From NCBI RefSeq assembly GCF_019890675.1, contig NZ_JAIOAA010000003.1, positions 124,001-188,000 of the forward strand: a stretch of 64,000 nucleotides of DNA, in the 5' to 3' direction. Of this stretch, positions 1 to 10,983 are shown one piece after another. This DNA comes from Micromonospora sp. PLK6-60. Lineage in GTDB: Bacteria; Actinomycetota; Actinomycetes; Mycobacteriales; Micromonosporaceae. Below the pieces are notes generated by a model that worked only from the letters and a program-made list of their open reading frames with translations, did no database searches and had not been told where the DNA came from. Within the stretch, counting starts at the first letter, position 1; every line of letters begins with the position of its first letter. Made by a program: the position numbers and the translations under genes.

Positions 1-1757
<1,757 letters not shown>

Positions 1758-1856
1758 GACCCCACCCACCCTCCATGATCAAGGCGTCCCGGTGCCGGCG
1801 GGCACGGGACGCCTGAGGCTTCCAAGGGTACGCGGCTCCGGCCGCCCCGCCTCGCG

Positions 1857-1884
1857 GGCCCGTCCGGCGCGGGCGGGACGGGCC
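1857..1884 (-). terminator. Hairpin downstream of ispE
   Basis: A perfect 9-bp stem (GGCCCGTCC against GGACGGGCC) with a 10-base loop lies directly after the ispE stop and before the ABC-F gene. There is no U-tract, as is common in high-GC actinobacteria, so its terminator role is inferred from position. Confidence 0.45.
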
Positions 1885-1890
1885 GGCCGG

Positions 1891-2838
1891 TCAGACCACC
1901 CGCGCCCCGGGCACCGGGCCGTGGGCGGCCCGGGCCGCCCGGCACACCCCGGCCGCCGCCAGCTCGGTGGCGATCCGCTGCGCGTCGGACTCCCCGGCGG
2001 CCAGGAAGACGCAGGTGGGGCCGGAACCGGAGACGATGCCGGCGAGCGCGCCGGCCGCCTCGCCGGCCTTCAGGGTGGCGCCGAGGGCGGGGCGCAGGGA
2101 GAGCGCGGCGGCCTGCATGTCGTTGCCGAGGGCCGCGGCCAGGACCGCCGGGTCCCGCTGCCGGAGGGCGGCGAGCAGGGCGTCGGTGCTGCCCAGCGGG
2201 GCGCCGGCGGTGCCGGCGTCGCGGAGCCGGTCGAGCTCCCGGTAGACCTCCGGGGTGGACAGGCCCCCCTCGGCGACCGCGACCACCCAGTGCCAGGTGG
2301 TGGGGCGGGCCAGCACCGGGCTGACCGCCTCGCCACGGCCGGTGCCCAGCGCGGTGCCGCCGTGGATCAGGAAGGGCACGTCGGAGCCGAGGTCGGCGGC
2401 GATCCCGGCCAGCTCGTCGCGGGACAGCCCGGTGCCCCAGAGCGCGTCGCAGGCCACCAGCGCGGCGGCGGCGTCGGCGCTGCCGCCGGCCAGCCCGCCG
2501 GCCAGCGGGATCTGCTTGCGCAGGTGCAGCCGGGCGTACGGCGGGACACCGGCGTAACCGGCGAGGGCGTGGGCGGCCCGCAGCACCAGGTTGGAGTCGT
2601 CCAGGGCCAGCTCGCCGGTGCCCTCGCCCTCCATGGTCAGGGTCAGGGTGTCGCCCCGGCGGGCGGTCAGCTCGTCGTGCAGCGAGATCGCGTGGTAGAC
2701 GGTGTTCAGCTCGTGGTAGCCGTCGCGGCGCAGCGGACCCACCCCGAGATGCAGGTTGATCTTCGCGGGCACCCGGACGCGGACCGGCCCACTGGCCCCG
2801 CGCGGCTGGTCGTCCTCCGGTCGCCAGGCCTCGGTCAC
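1891..2838 (-). CDS. ispE: 4-diphosphocytidyl-2-C-methyl-D-erythritol kinase IspE
   Basis: GHMP-family kinase that phosphorylates CDP-methylerythritol with ATP in the non-mevalonate (MEP) isoprenoid pathway. The N-terminal substrate motif PAKINLHL is near residues 24-31. The glycine-rich ATP loop PLAGGLAGGSAD is near 111-122, and a C-terminal SGSGPTCVFL motif is typical of the family. The chosen GTG at 2838 gives 315 aa, the usual length. A longer in-frame reading to 3018 adds an implausible Pro/Arg-rich leader that runs antisense into rsmA. The start overlaps by 4 bases (GTGA) the stop of a 25-codon ORF that has a strong ribosome-binding site, so ispE is probably translated by coupling. It follows rsmA in the conserved actinobacterial order. 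Confidence 0.95.
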   Translation of the reverse strand: MTEAWRPEDDQPRGASGPVRVRVPAKINLHLGVGPLRRDGYHELNTVYHAISLHDELTARRGDTLTLTMEGEGTGELALDDSNLVLRAAHALAGYAGVPPYARLHLRKQIPLAGGLAGGSADAAAALVACDALWGTGLSRDELAGIAADLGSDVPFLIHGGTALGTGRGEAVSPVLARPTTWHWVVAVAEGGLSTPEVYRELDRLRDAGTAGAPLGSTDALLAALRQRDPAVLAAALGNDMQAAALSLRPALGATLKAGEAAGALAGIVSGSGPTCVFLAAGESDAQRIATELAAAGVCRAARAAHGPVPGARVV

Positions 2839-2912
2839 GGGGCGACGTCCCGGACGTCGACCAGGTCGTACGGGTAGCCGGGCACCGGATTCGGCTCGAT
2901 CCGCGCGCTCAC
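2835..2912 (-). CDS. 25-aa ORF translationally coupled to ispE
   Basis: A short frame starting at GTG 2912, with GAGGAG 8 bases upstream, encodes 25 residues beginning MSARIEPNPVPGYPYDLVDV. Its TGA overlaps the ispE GTG. ispE has no good Shine-Dalgarno of its own, so this frame supplies the ribosome loading. It could be a leader/coupling peptide or a small protein in its own right. I do not recognise a family. It lies 32 bases after the rsmA stop. Confidence 0.5.
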   Translation of the reverse strand: MSARIEPNPVPGYPYDLVDVRDVAP

Positions 2913-2944
2913 TCGTATACCTCCTCGGCGGGCACGGCCACAGC

Positions 2945-3814
2945 CTACTGCGGGGTGGGCGCGGCGGCGGGGGCCGACGCGGCGACGGCGGCGAACTGCT
3001 CGACGGTGAGCGACTCACCCCGGGCGCCGGGGTCGACCCCGGCGGCGGTGAGCGCGGCGGCGGCCCGGTCGGCGCCGCCGGCCCAGCCGGCCAGGGCCGC
3101 GCGCAGGGTCTTGCGCCGCTGGGCGAACGCCGCGTCGACCACCGCGAAGACGGCCCGCCGGGCCACGTCGGGGCGGGGCGGTTCGCGGCGGGTGAAGGCG
3201 ACCAGCCCGGAGTCGACGTTCGGCACCGGCCAGAAGACGTTCGGCGGCACCTTGCCGGCGGCCCGGGACCGGGCGTACCAGGCGAGCTTGACCGAGGGGA
3301 CGCCGTACACCTTGGAACCGGGACCGGCGACCAGCCGGTCGGCGACCTCCTTCTGCACCATCACCAGGCCGTGCCGCAGCGTCGGCAGCTCGGCCAGCAG
3401 GTGCAGCACGACGGGCACCGCGACGTTGTACGGCAGATTCGCCACCAGCGCGGTCGGCGCGGGGCCGGCCAGGTCGGCGGCGCGTACCCGCAGCGCGTCG
3501 GCGTGGTGCACGGTGAGCCGGGCGGCGTCGGCGCCGGCGAACCGGGCGGCGGTGGACGGCAACGCGGCGGCCAGCTTCGAATCGAGTTCCACGGCGTGCA
3601 CGTGCGCCGCGGCCGGCAGCAGGGCCAGGGTGAGCGAGCCGAGGCCGGGACCGACCTCCAGCGCCACGTCGTCCGGGCTCAGGCCGGCGGCGGTGACGAT
3701 CCGGCGGACGGTGTTCGGGTCGTGCACGAAGTTCTGGCCGAGCTTCTTGGTCGGGGCGACGCCGAGGCGCGCGGCGAGTTCCCGGATCTCCGCCGGGCCG
3801 AGGAGATCGGTCAC
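2945..3814 (-). CDS. rsmA: 16S rRNA (adenine1518/1519-N6)-dimethyltransferase RsmA (KsgA)
   Basis: SAM-dependent enzyme that dimethylates two adjacent adenines in the 3' hairpin of 16S rRNA during late 30S maturation. The N-terminal KKLGQNF signature is at residues 23-29. The SAM-binding loop [10 protein letters not shown] lies near 53-62, the acidic VELD near 74-77 and the catalytic NLPYN at 126-130. The 289-aa length and the C-terminal helical domain are normal. It lies between tatD (upstream) and the ispE unit (downstream). A 58-bp perfect palindrome separates it from tatD. Confidence 0.96.
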   Translation of the reverse strand: MTDLLGPAEIRELAARLGVAPTKKLGQNFVHDPNTVRRIVTAAGLSPDDVALEVGPGLGSLTLALLPAAAHVHAVELDSKLAAALPSTAARFAGADAARLTVHHADALRVRAADLAGPAPTALVANLPYNVAVPVVLHLLAELPTLRHGLVMVQKEVADRLVAGPGSKVYGVPSVKLAWYARSRAAGKVPPNVFWPVPNVDSGLVAFTRREPPRPDVARRAVFAVVDAAFAQRRKTLRAALAGWAGGADRAAAALTAAGVDPGARGESLTVEQFAAVAASAPAAAPTPQ

Positions 3815-3842
3815 GCCCCGTAGCGTATGCGCCCCGGCTGCG

Positions 3843-3900
3843 GTGTAAGGAGGGGCCCCTTGTTAACAGACGTCTGTTAACAAGGGGCCCCTCCTTACAC
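3843..3900. repeat. Perfect 58-bp GGGGCCCC-cored palindrome (copy A)
   Basis: Both 29-base arms are perfectly complementary and centred between 3871 and 3872. Each arm contains TAAGGAGGGGCCCCTTGTTA. It fills the gap between the tatD stop and the rsmA start. It is the most regular of six related elements in the window (also near 7067, 10004, 51331, 56935 and 57768). As RNA it would form a very stable hairpin, so it could stop or attenuate transcription from tatD. It could equally be a mobile REP/MITE-like sequence. Confidence 0.85.
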
Positions 3901-3905
3901 CCCAA

Positions 3906-4808
3906 TCACCAGGGGCCGAACGCACGGTCACCGTTGGCGGAGATCGCCGCGCAGAGCTCGTCCAGGTCCGCGCCCGTGGTCGCGGCCAGCGACCGCACGG
4001 TCAGCGGGATCAGGTACGACGCGTTGGGCCGGCCCCGGTGCGGCATCGGCGTCAGGTACGGGGCGTCGGTCTCCACCAGGATCTGGTCGAGCGGGGTGAG
4101 CGCGGCGGCCTCGCGCAGCGCCGCGGCGCTGCCGAAGGTGACGGTGCCGGCGAAGCTGAGCAGGTAGCCCCGGCGGACGCACTCGGCGGCGAAGTCGGCG
4201 TCGCCGGAGAAGCAGTGCAGCACCACGGTCTCCGGCGCACCCTCGTCGTCGAGGACGCGCAGCACGTCGGCGTGGGCGTCCCGGTCGTGGATCACCAGGG
4301 CCTTGCCGTACCGCTTGGCGATGGCGATGTGCGCGCGGAAGCTCTCCTCCTGCGCGGCCCGCCCCTCGTCGCCGGTACGGAAGAAGTCCATCCCGGTCTC
4401 GCCGACGCCGCGCACCCGGTCCCGGGCGGCGAGCGTCTCGATCTCGCGCAGCGCCTCGTCCAGGTCCGCCAGCCGGGGCGCCTCGTTCGGGTGCAGCGCC
4501 ACGGTGGCCAGTACGGCGGCGTACTTCTCGGCGACGTCGGCCCCCCACCGGGACGACTCGACGTCCACCCCGACCTGCACCAGCCGGTCCACGCCCACCC
4601 CGGCCGCCACCTCGACGGCGGTGGCCACCGGATCGTCGCTCGGCCCGCCGCCGGGGACGCCGGCCTCGCTGACCGTGATGTCGAGGTGGGTGTGGCTGTC
4701 CAGCACCGGGCGGGGCAGCGCCTCCGGGGCGGGCGGGAACTCGCCGGCCCGGCGGGCGGCGCGCTGCTTGCGGGACTCGGTCTGCTCACTCATCGTCGCC
4801 AGCATCAC
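3906..4808 (-). CDS. TatD family metal-dependent hydrolase/DNase
   Basis: TIM-barrel metal-dependent hydrolase of the TatD family; characterised members are 3'-5' exonucleases on DNA/RNA. Metal ligands are visible as DSHTHLD near residues 37-43, the GETGMDFF segment, VIHDRDAH, LHCFSG and the C-terminal VETDAPYL. The GTG at 4808 and ATG at 4805 both have GGGGAA at a workable distance; a third start, ATG 4793 (MSEQ), would shorten the protein by 5 residues. About 300 aa is normal. It is the conserved neighbour of metG and rsmA, but two plus-strand genes now separate it from metG. Confidence 0.92.
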   Translation of the reverse strand: MMLATMSEQTESRKQRAARRAGEFPPAPEALPRPVLDSHTHLDITVSEAGVPGGGPSDDPVATAVEVAAGVGVDRLVQVGVDVESSRWGADVAEKYAAVLATVALHPNEAPRLADLDEALREIETLAARDRVRGVGETGMDFFRTGDEGRAAQEESFRAHIAIAKRYGKALVIHDRDAHADVLRVLDDEGAPETVVLHCFSGDADFAAECVRRGYLLSFAGTVTFGSAAALREAAALTPLDQILVETDAPYLTPMPHRGRPNASYLIPLTVRSLAATTGADLDELCAAISANGDRAFGPW

Positions 4809-4876
4809 ATACCGCGTTCCCCGCCCGTGACCGGCCGTTCACCTGCCGGGCACGTGTCACGCCTAGCGTCCGCACG

Positions 4877-6136
4877 GTGACCGTCACTCCCCAGGCCAGC
4901 GACGCCGCCGCGGAGCGGACCGGGCTGCGCGTGACGTACGACGGCGCGGTGTACCCGGCGGAGGAGATCGCCCGGGGCGCGGCGTACGAGCTGTTCAGCG
5001 CTGGCGAGGTGGCCGGCTTCGAGTGGGCGCCCCGCCCGGGCGCGCCCCACCCGTGGCGGCGGTTCGCGCACGTCACCGAGGTGACCGTGGTGCACGGGGC
5101 GACGCCCCCGGTCGAGGAGCCCGAGGCGCCGCTGATGCTGCCGCTGCACCGGGAGCGGGGCTGGCCGCAGGTGCAGCAGCTCAGCCAGCAGCCGGCGGCG
5201 GCCGGCGACCCGACCCTGGCGGCGGTACGCGGGTCCGCGGTGATCCGGCCCGGCACCCGGATGGTGCAGGTGCTCTCCGCCCGCCAGCTCGCCGGTCACG
5301 TCCGGGGGTGGTTGCCGCACGGCTTCTGCTACCGGGAACACGACGTCGCGCACCTGCGTACGCCCGCCGCGCTGGCGGTGCTGCGGGCCGACGGGCCGGT
5401 CGGCCGGGACGGCCAGGACGTGGCGTACGCGCTGCGCTGGCGGGCCGCGGACCCGGCCGACTACGACGTGCCGGCGGGCCCGGCGCATCGCGGTCTGACC
5501 GCGCTGCCGCCCCGGGACCGGCTCGGTCCGCCGGTGCTGGGCACCGGGTTCGTCCCGAGCAGCGTCCAGCTGATCCCGGAGTTCGTCACCCGGGACTTCG
5601 CCGACCTGCCGATGCCGGCGAACGCCACCCTGCTGGCCTACCCGGCGGAGGGGGTCGAGGTGGTGCTCTACCGCTACCAGGCGGAGCAGCGGGGCTGGCT
5701 GCGGATGGCCGGCCCGCAGTGGCGGCACCTGCTCGCCGCGGTGCCCGGACTCCCGCCGGACCAGGAGTACGTGCCGACCGGGGACGCGCCCCGCTCGACC
5801 CAACTGGTCGGCCGCTACGGCGGCGACGAGTTCGAGGCGGTGGCCGACCAGCCGGACGGGTTCCGGGTGCTGGCGATGACCCGGGCGGCGCGCTACCCGG
5901 TGGACGCGGCGGCCCGCCGGCTGCGGTACGCGACCTGGCGGGGCGTGCCGTGCCTGGTGCTGCGGGAGGAGGCGGGCTGGCTGCGGCTGCGGCTGCGCCG
6001 GCCGGATCCGGACTCGGTGGCGGCAACCGCCGCGCAGTGCCACGAACGGGGCGTGTACGAGGCGTGGGCGCCGGCCGCCGAGCTGGCCGACGACCGGGTG
6101 GTCGACCTGCCGTACGGGGCGGTTAACGGGGCGTGA
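4877..6136 (+). CDS. Hypothetical protein of unknown function (419 aa)
   Basis: A full-length frame from GTG 4877 with the strong third-position GC of its neighbours. I recognise no family. The protein appears soluble, with no signal peptide or membrane segment. It is rich in aromatic residues and arginine, with several short repeat-like blocks such as VPTGDAPRST, FRVLAMTRAARYPVD and YATWRGVPCLVLRE that suggest a beta-rich fold. It diverges from tatD across about 70 bases and is followed 48 bases later by an alpha/beta hydrolase on the same strand. These two genes interrupt the usual metG-tatD order, so they look like a lineage-specific insertion. Confidence 0.75.
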   Translation: MTVTPQASDAAAERTGLRVTYDGAVYPAEEIARGAAYELFSAGEVAGFEWAPRPGAPHPWRRFAHVTEVTVVHGATPPVEEPEAPLMLPLHRERGWPQVQQLSQQPAAAGDPTLAAVRGSAVIRPGTRMVQVLSARQLAGHVRGWLPHGFCYREHDVAHLRTPAALAVLRADGPVGRDGQDVAYALRWRAADPADYDVPAGPAHRGLTALPPRDRLGPPVLGTGFVPSSVQLIPEFVTRDFADLPMPANATLLAYPAEGVEVVLYRYQAEQRGWLRMAGPQWRHLLAAVPGLPPDQEYVPTGDAPRSTQLVGRYGGDEFEAVADQPDGFRVLAMTRAARYPVDAAARRLRYATWRGVPCLVLREEAGWLRLRLRRPDPDSVAATAAQCHERGVYEAWAPAAELADDRVVDLPYGAVNGA

Positions 6137-6184
6137 CGCGGGAAAGCCGCGGGGTCCGACTTCGACACGGATCCGGGAGAGGCC

Positions 6185-7036
6185 ATGCCCTTCATCACCG
6201 TCGGCACGGAGAACTCCGCGCCGATCGACCTGTACTACGAGGACCACGGCTCCGGTCAGCCGATCGTGCTGATCCACGGTTTCCCGTTCAACGGCGCGAC
6301 CTGGGAGAAGATGAGCGGCCCGCTGCTGGCCGCCGGCTACCGGGTGATCACGTACGACCGGCGGGGCTTCGGCGCCTCCGCGCAGCCGGCCATGGGGTAC
6401 GACTACGACACCTTCGCGGCCGACCTCGACGTGCTGATGACGGAGCTCGACCTGCGCAACGCGATCCTGGTCGGGCACTCGATGGGCACCGGGGAGATCA
6501 CCCGCTATCTGGGCGCGTACGGCTCGAACCGGGTGGACCGGGCGGTGCTGATGGCCCCGATCGCGCCGTACCTGCTGCAGACGCCGGACAATCCGGAGGG
6601 CGTGCCGAAGGACCTCTTCGACGGTTTCCAGCAGGCCATCCTCCAGGACCGGTTCGCCTACCTGACCCAGTTCTGCGACGCGTTCTTCAACGCCAGCGAG
6701 AACCGGGGCAAGCTGGTCAGCGACGAGGCGTACCACGCGCACTGGCAGATCGGGGCGCAGGCGTCGGCGAAGGGCACCCACGACAGCGTGGACGCCTGGC
6801 TCACCGACTTCCGGGGCGACCTGCCGAACATCGACATACCGGTGCTGATCATCCAGGGCGACAAGGACAACGTGCTGCCGTACCCGAAGACGGGTCAGCG
6901 GTTGCAGAACATGCTGGCCGACGTCCGGCTGGTCACCCTCAAGGGCGCGCCGCACGGCATCCCGTGGACGCACCCGACCGAGGTGAACCAGGCGCTGATG
7001 CAGTTCATCGGCGCACCGTCGATGGCCCGCGCCTGA
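6185..7036 (+). CDS. Alpha/beta hydrolase, non-heme chloroperoxidase/arylesterase type
   Basis: Serine hydrolase of the alpha/beta fold, 283 aa, starting at ATG 6185 behind GGGAGAGGCC. The oxyanion HGFPFNG motif is near residues 31-37. The nucleophile elbow GHSMG gives Ser99, and the acid is Asp228 in QGDKDNV. The catalytic His257 is in GAPHGIPW. This layout is that of cofactor-free perhydrolases and esterases often annotated as non-heme chloroperoxidases; the substrate cannot be told. No signal peptide is seen, so it is cytoplasmic. It converges on metG with a palindromic repeat between them. Confidence 0.9.
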   Translation: MPFITVGTENSAPIDLYYEDHGSGQPIVLIHGFPFNGATWEKMSGPLLAAGYRVITYDRRGFGASAQPAMGYDYDTFAADLDVLMTELDLRNAILVGHSMGTGEITRYLGAYGSNRVDRAVLMAPIAPYLLQTPDNPEGVPKDLFDGFQQAILQDRFAYLTQFCDAFFNASENRGKLVSDEAYHAHWQIGAQASAKGTHDSVDAWLTDFRGDLPNIDIPVLIIQGDKDNVLPYPKTGQRLQNMLADVRLVTLKGAPHGIPWTHPTEVNQALMQFIGAPSMARA

Positions 7037-7066
7037 CCGGACGTCCGGCGGCGCGGCGCTGCGCTG

Positions 7067-7112
7067 GGAGGGGGCCCTTGTTATCGCGTACGCGATAACA
7101 AGGGCCCCCTCC
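7067..7112. repeat. 46-bp GGGGCCCC-type palindrome (copy B)
   Basis: Perfect 23-bp arms centred between 7089 and 7090, with GGAGGGGGCCC outside and TTATCGCG inside. It sits between two convergent genes (the hydrolase and metG), the position expected for a bidirectional terminator. It is related to copy A through the GGAGGGG-CCC outer part, while the central bases differ. Confidence 0.8.
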
Positions 7113-7124
7113 TAACAACCAACG

Positions 7125-8927
7125 TCAGCCGGCCAGTCGGGCCAGCTCCTCGTCGACGATGGACGGGTCGAGCTTGCGGAACACCGGCTTGGGCGCGGCC
7201 AGCGGCCGGCCCGCCTCGACCGGTACGGACTCCCAGCGCGCGCCGACGGTGTAGTCGCCGGTCAACACCGGATACCCGGGCCCGCCGTCGAGGTCCTCGA
7301 CCTCCTCCAGCACCGGCATCGGGGCGTGCACGCCGGTGCCGCCGAGCAGCTCGTGGATCCGCTGCGCGGAGTGCGGCAGGAACGGGGTGAGCAGCGTGTT
7401 GGCGTCGCTGACCACCTGGAGGGCGACGTGCAGGATGGTGCCCATCCGGGGCTTGTCGTCCTCGCCCTTGAGCTTCCAGGGCGCCTGCTCCGACAGGTAC
7501 TTGTTGGCCTCGGCGACCACCCGCATCGCCTCGCCGATGGCCTGCTTCTGCCGGTGCCGGGCGATCAGGTCGCCGACGGTGGCGAAGCCGGCGCGGGCCA
7601 CCGCGAGCAGCGCCTCGTCGGCCTCGGTCAGCCCGGCCGGGTCGACCGGCGGGATGGCCCCGAAGTTCTTCGCCGCCATCGAGACCGACCGGTTGACCAG
7701 GTTGCCCCAGCCGGCGACCAGCTCGTCGTTGTTGCGGCGGAGGAATTCGGCCCAGGTGAAGTCGGTGTCGTTGCTCTCCGGCCCGGCGACCGCGATGAAG
7801 TAGCGCAGCGCGTCGGCGTCGTACCGCTCCAGGAAGTCACGGACGTAGATGACCACCTTGCGGGAGGAGGAGAACTTCCGTCCCTCCATGGTCAGGTATT
7901 CGCTGGAGACCACCTCGGTGGGCAGGTTCAGCCGGCCCAGCTCACCCGGCTCGCCGTCCCGGGAGCCCGCGCCGGAGTATCCGCCGAGCAGCGCCGGCCA
8001 GATCACCGAGTGGAAGACGATGTTGTCCTTGCCCATGAAGTAGTAGCCCCGGGCGTCCTTGCCCTCCCCGTCGGCCGACCACCACCTGCGCCACGCCTCC
8101 GGGTCGCCGGTGCGGCGGGCCCACTCGATGGAGGCGGAGAGGTAGCCGATGACCGCGTCGAACCAGACGTAGATCCGCTTGTCCGACCGGTCCTGCCAGC
8201 CGTCGAGGGGGATCGGCACGCCCCATTCCAGGTCCCGGGTGATGGCCCGGGGCTGGAGGTCGTCGAGCAGGTTCCTGGAGAACCGCAGCACGTTGGGGCG
8301 CCACCCCTCCCGGGTGTCCAGCCACTGCCGCAGCGCGTCGGCCAGGGCGGGCAGGTCCAGGAAGAAGTGCTCGGTCTCGACGAACTCCGGGGTCTCCCCG
8401 TTGATCTTCGACTTGGGGTTGATCAGGTCAATCGGGTCCAGCTGGTTGCCGCAGTTGTCGCACTGGTCGCCACGGGCGCTGTCGTAGCCGCAGATCGGGC
8501 AGGTGCCCTCGATGTAGCGGTCGGGCAGGGTCCGGCCGGTGGACGGGGAGATCGCCCCGGTGGTGACCTTGGGGACGATGTAGCCGTTGCGGTACAGCCC
8601 GGTGAACAGCTCCTGCACCACCGCGTAGTGGTTGCGGGTGGTGGTCCGGGTGAACAGGTCGTACGACAGGCCCAGCGCCCGCAGGTCCTCGGCGATCACC
8701 CGGTTGTACCGGTCGGCCAGCTCGCGCGGGGTGACCCCCTCGGCGTCGGCCTGCACCTGGATCGGGGTGCCGTGCTCGTCGGTGCCGGAGACCATGAGCA
8801 CGTCGTGGCCGGCCATCCGCATGTACCGGGCGAAGACGTCGGAGGGAACGCCGAATCCGGATACGTGGCCGATGTGGCGCGGGCCGTTGGCGTAGGGCCA
8901 GGCGACCGCGGCGAGAACGTGACTCAT
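7125..8927 (-). CDS. metG: Methionyl-tRNA synthetase MetG
   Basis: Class I aminoacyl-tRNA synthetase that charges tRNA-Met, 600 aa from ATG 8927. The class I signature appears as NGPRHIGH near residues 14-21. Four cysteines form a zinc knuckle ([17 protein letters not shown]), and the KMSKS loop appears as KFSSSR. The C-terminal anticodon-binding helical domain is present, with no extra tRNA-binding EMAP domain. The frame stays open far upstream of 8927, but that extension is low-complexity and antisense to the next gene. Part of the conserved rsmI-metG-tatD-rsmA-ispE block. Confidence 0.96.
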   Translation of the reverse strand: MSHVLAAVAWPYANGPRHIGHVSGFGVPSDVFARYMRMAGHDVLMVSGTDEHGTPIQVQADAEGVTPRELADRYNRVIAEDLRALGLSYDLFTRTTTRNHYAVVQELFTGLYRNGYIVPKVTTGAISPSTGRTLPDRYIEGTCPICGYDSARGDQCDNCGNQLDPIDLINPKSKINGETPEFVETEHFFLDLPALADALRQWLDTREGWRPNVLRFSRNLLDDLQPRAITRDLEWGVPIPLDGWQDRSDKRIYVWFDAVIGYLSASIEWARRTGDPEAWRRWWSADGEGKDARGYYFMGKDNIVFHSVIWPALLGGYSGAGSRDGEPGELGRLNLPTEVVSSEYLTMEGRKFSSSRKVVIYVRDFLERYDADALRYFIAVAGPESNDTDFTWAEFLRRNNDELVAGWGNLVNRSVSMAAKNFGAIPPVDPAGLTEADEALLAVARAGFATVGDLIARHRQKQAIGEAMRVVAEANKYLSEQAPWKLKGEDDKPRMGTILHVALQVVSDANTLLTPFLPHSAQRIHELLGGTGVHAPMPVLEEVEDLDGGPGYPVLTGDYTVGARWESVPVEAGRPLAAPKPVFRKLDPSIVDEELARLAG

Positions 8928-9065
8928 GAGCAGCAAGCCTAATGACCGGCACCGGTCCCCGGCGAACCAATAGGGTGCGCGCCACGGCCGGTCGGTGGCA
9001 GCCCGTCCGATTTGTCGCCGACACGCGGACTGAGCTGCCCGTCCGCTCCCATCCACCGGTGTCCA

Positions 9066-9983
9066 ATGAACGGCGTGACTGGCAGACCAGCGGCAGCCGG
9101 CCGCGACGAACCGCACACCGGAGCCGTGGAGGGGGCCGCGCCGCCGCGGCGTACCCCCGGGCGATCGTCGCGGGGCGGGGCCGTCGCGCCGCAGCCACGG
9201 CCGGGCGCGGCGCCGGCACCACCCGACGGTACGGCGGCGGCCGAGGACGAGGTGCAGGTCGAGCCCACCACCGGCGCGCCGGTGGACGCGCTGCCCCGCC
9301 GGGTGCCGGTCCGGCAGCCCCGCTGGCGGCGGCGCGGGCGGGACGCCGGCGACGCGCCGGCCGACCAGGACGACGGCCTGTTCTGGGCCCCGATCGAGGA
9401 GGTGCACTGGGACGGCACCCCGCTGCGCGCCGAGCCGGCGACCAGCCGGCGACGCGCACCCGCCGGTGGTCGCGGCGCCCGGGCCGCCCGGCCGCCGGAC
9501 CCGCTGCGCGGGCTGGCCGTCCTGGTGACGTTGAGCCTGGTCGCGGCGTTCTTCGGCTGGGTCAGCGCCGGGCCGTTCTGGCTGGCGGTGGGGCACGCCA
9601 CCGAGGGCACGGTGGTGATCGGCAGCTGCACCGGGGCCGGGTTGAGCCAGCGCTGCCGGGGGATCTTCACCGCCGAGGGCGAGCGGTTCATCGTGCACGG
9701 GGTCCGGGTCAGCGGGGTGCCCCGGGAGCGGGCCACCACCGGCGCCACGCTGCCGGCCCGGATGACCGGCGCGGACGGCGACACCGCGTACGCCGATCGG
9801 GGCGCCGGGCGGCACCTGCGCTGGCTGCTCGGGCTGCTGCTGGTGCTGGCCTGCGGCGCCGGGATCGCCCGGTGGACCGGCGCCACCCGGCTGCCCGACG
9901 CGCGGGCCCGGCGCTGGGCGGTGGCCGCCGCCGTCGGCGGGCCGGTGCTGATCTCCGCCGGCTTCCTCGCCGCCGCCTGGTGA
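9066..9983 (+). CDS. Hypothetical membrane protein with disordered N-terminus
   Basis: About 305 aa from ATG 9066 (earlier starts at 9012 and later ones are possible). The first about 150 residues are rich in Pro, Ala, Arg and Gly and probably disordered. Two membrane helices near the middle and C-terminal part ([17 protein letters not shown] and [15 protein letters not shown]) flank an extracytoplasmic domain with a cysteine pair ([12 protein letters not shown]). A third hydrophobic stretch ends the protein. I recognise no family. It diverges from metG and converges on rsmI; the copy C repeat fills the gap after its stop. Confidence 0.65.
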   Translation: MNGVTGRPAAAGRDEPHTGAVEGAAPPRRTPGRSSRGGAVAPQPRPGAAPAPPDGTAAAEDEVQVEPTTGAPVDALPRRVPVRQPRWRRRGRDAGDAPADQDDGLFWAPIEEVHWDGTPLRAEPATSRRRAPAGGRGARAARPPDPLRGLAVLVTLSLVAAFFGWVSAGPFWLAVGHATEGTVVIGSCTGAGLSQRCRGIFTAEGERFIVHGVRVSGVPRERATTGATLPARMTGADGDTAYADRGAGRHLRWLLGLLLVLACGAGIARWTGATRLPDARARRWAVAAAVGGPVLISAGFLAAAW

Positions 9984-10003
9984 CCCGGTCCGCGGGGTGA
10001 TTG

Positions 10004-10053
10004 CAGGGGGCCCCTCCTATACCGAATGCGTTAACAAGGGGCCCCTCCTTACC
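10004..10053. repeat. GGGGCCCC-type repeat overlapping the rsmI stop codon (copy C)
   Basis: The element contains AGGGGGCCCCTCCTAT, a CGAATGCGTTAAC spacer and AAGGGGCCCCTCCTTAC. It lies between convergent genes. On the minus strand it begins with TAAGGAGG, and that TAA is the stop codon of rsmI. It resembles copies D-F in its spacer more than copies A and B. Confidence 0.75.
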
Positions 10054-10891
10054 CCTCGTGCACCAATCCGTAGACCTCGCGGCGGCGCAGCCCGTAGCCG
10101 GCGGCGACCTCGGTGATGGCGTCCCGCCGGGACAGCCCGGCGGCCTCCCGCTCGGCCACCGCGGCCCGCAACGCGTCGTCGTCCGGCCGCTGTGCCGGCG
10201 TCGCGGACGCCCCGGCGACCACCAGGGTGATCTCGCCGCGCGGCGCACCGGCCGCGGCCCACTCGGCCAGCTCACCGAGCGGCCGGCGGACGACCTCCTC
10301 GTACGTCTTGGTCAGCTCGCGGCAGAGCGCGGCCGGGCGGTCCGCGCCGAAGGCGGCGGCCAGGTCGGCCAGCGCCCCGGTGATCCGGTGCGGGGCCTCG
10401 AAGAAGACCAGGGTGCGTTCCTCGGCGGCGAGGGCGCTCAGCCGGGACCGCCGGCCGCCGGGGGTGCGGGGCAGGAACCCCTCGAAGCAGAACCGGTCGC
10501 AGGGCAGGCCGGACAGGGCCAGCGCGGTGGTCACCGCGCTCGGGCCGGGCGCCGCGGTGACCGGGAGGCCGGCGTCGAGGGCCGCCCGGACCAGGCGGTA
10601 GCCGGGGTCGGAGACGCTGGGCATGCCGCCGTCGGTGACCAGCGCGACCGTGTAGCCGGCGGCCAGCACGTCGACCAGTTCGGGGGTACGCCGCTCCTCG
10701 TTGCCCTCGAAGTAGGAGACGATCCGGCCGGGCACCGACACGTCCAGGTCCCGGGCCAGCCGGGTGAGCCGCCGGGTGTCCTCGGCGGCGACCACGTCGG
10801 CGGCGGCGAGCACCTCCCGGAACCGGGCGGAGGCGTCGGCGGGGTTGCCGAGCGGCGCGCCGAGCAGGATCAGGCGGCCGGTTTCGGACAT
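10049..10891 (-). CDS. rsmI: 16S rRNA (cytidine1402-2'-O)-methyltransferase RsmI
   Basis: Tetrapyrrole-methylase-fold enzyme that 2'-O-methylates C1402 in the 30S decoding centre. Family signatures are GRLILLGAPLGNPAD at the N-terminus, the AEDTRR motif, SYFEGNE, LVTDGGMPSVSDPGY and the AAPGPSAVTTALALSGL stretch. ATG 10891 gives 280 aa, the usual size; a GTG at 10954 would add 21 residues that precede the conserved core. It diverges from pmt, as Rv1003 does from Rv1002c. Confidence 0.95.
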   Translation of the reverse strand: MSETGRLILLGAPLGNPADASARFREVLAAADVVAAEDTRRLTRLARDLDVSVPGRIVSYFEGNEERRTPELVDVLAAGYTVALVTDGGMPSVSDPGYRLVRAALDAGLPVTAAPGPSAVTTALALSGLPCDRFCFEGFLPRTPGGRRSRLSALAAEERTLVFFEAPHRITGALADLAAAFGADRPAALCRELTKTYEEVVRRPLGELAEWAAAGAPRGEITLVVAGASATPAQRPDDDALRAAVAEREAAGLSRRDAITEVAAGYGLRRREVYGLVHEG

Positions 10892-10983
10892 AGCACCCAC
10901 TGGCGGCACTCCTTCGTCGAGATCAGTCCCGGCTTCGGGGACGACGTACGCCACCGGGCACCTCCGCAGCCTACGATCGCCGG

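Noticed and set aside
4805..6973. 722-codon minus-strand frame
   Set aside because: Antisense to the 419-aa gene and the alpha/beta hydrolase, whose catalytic triad shows the plus strand is the coding one.
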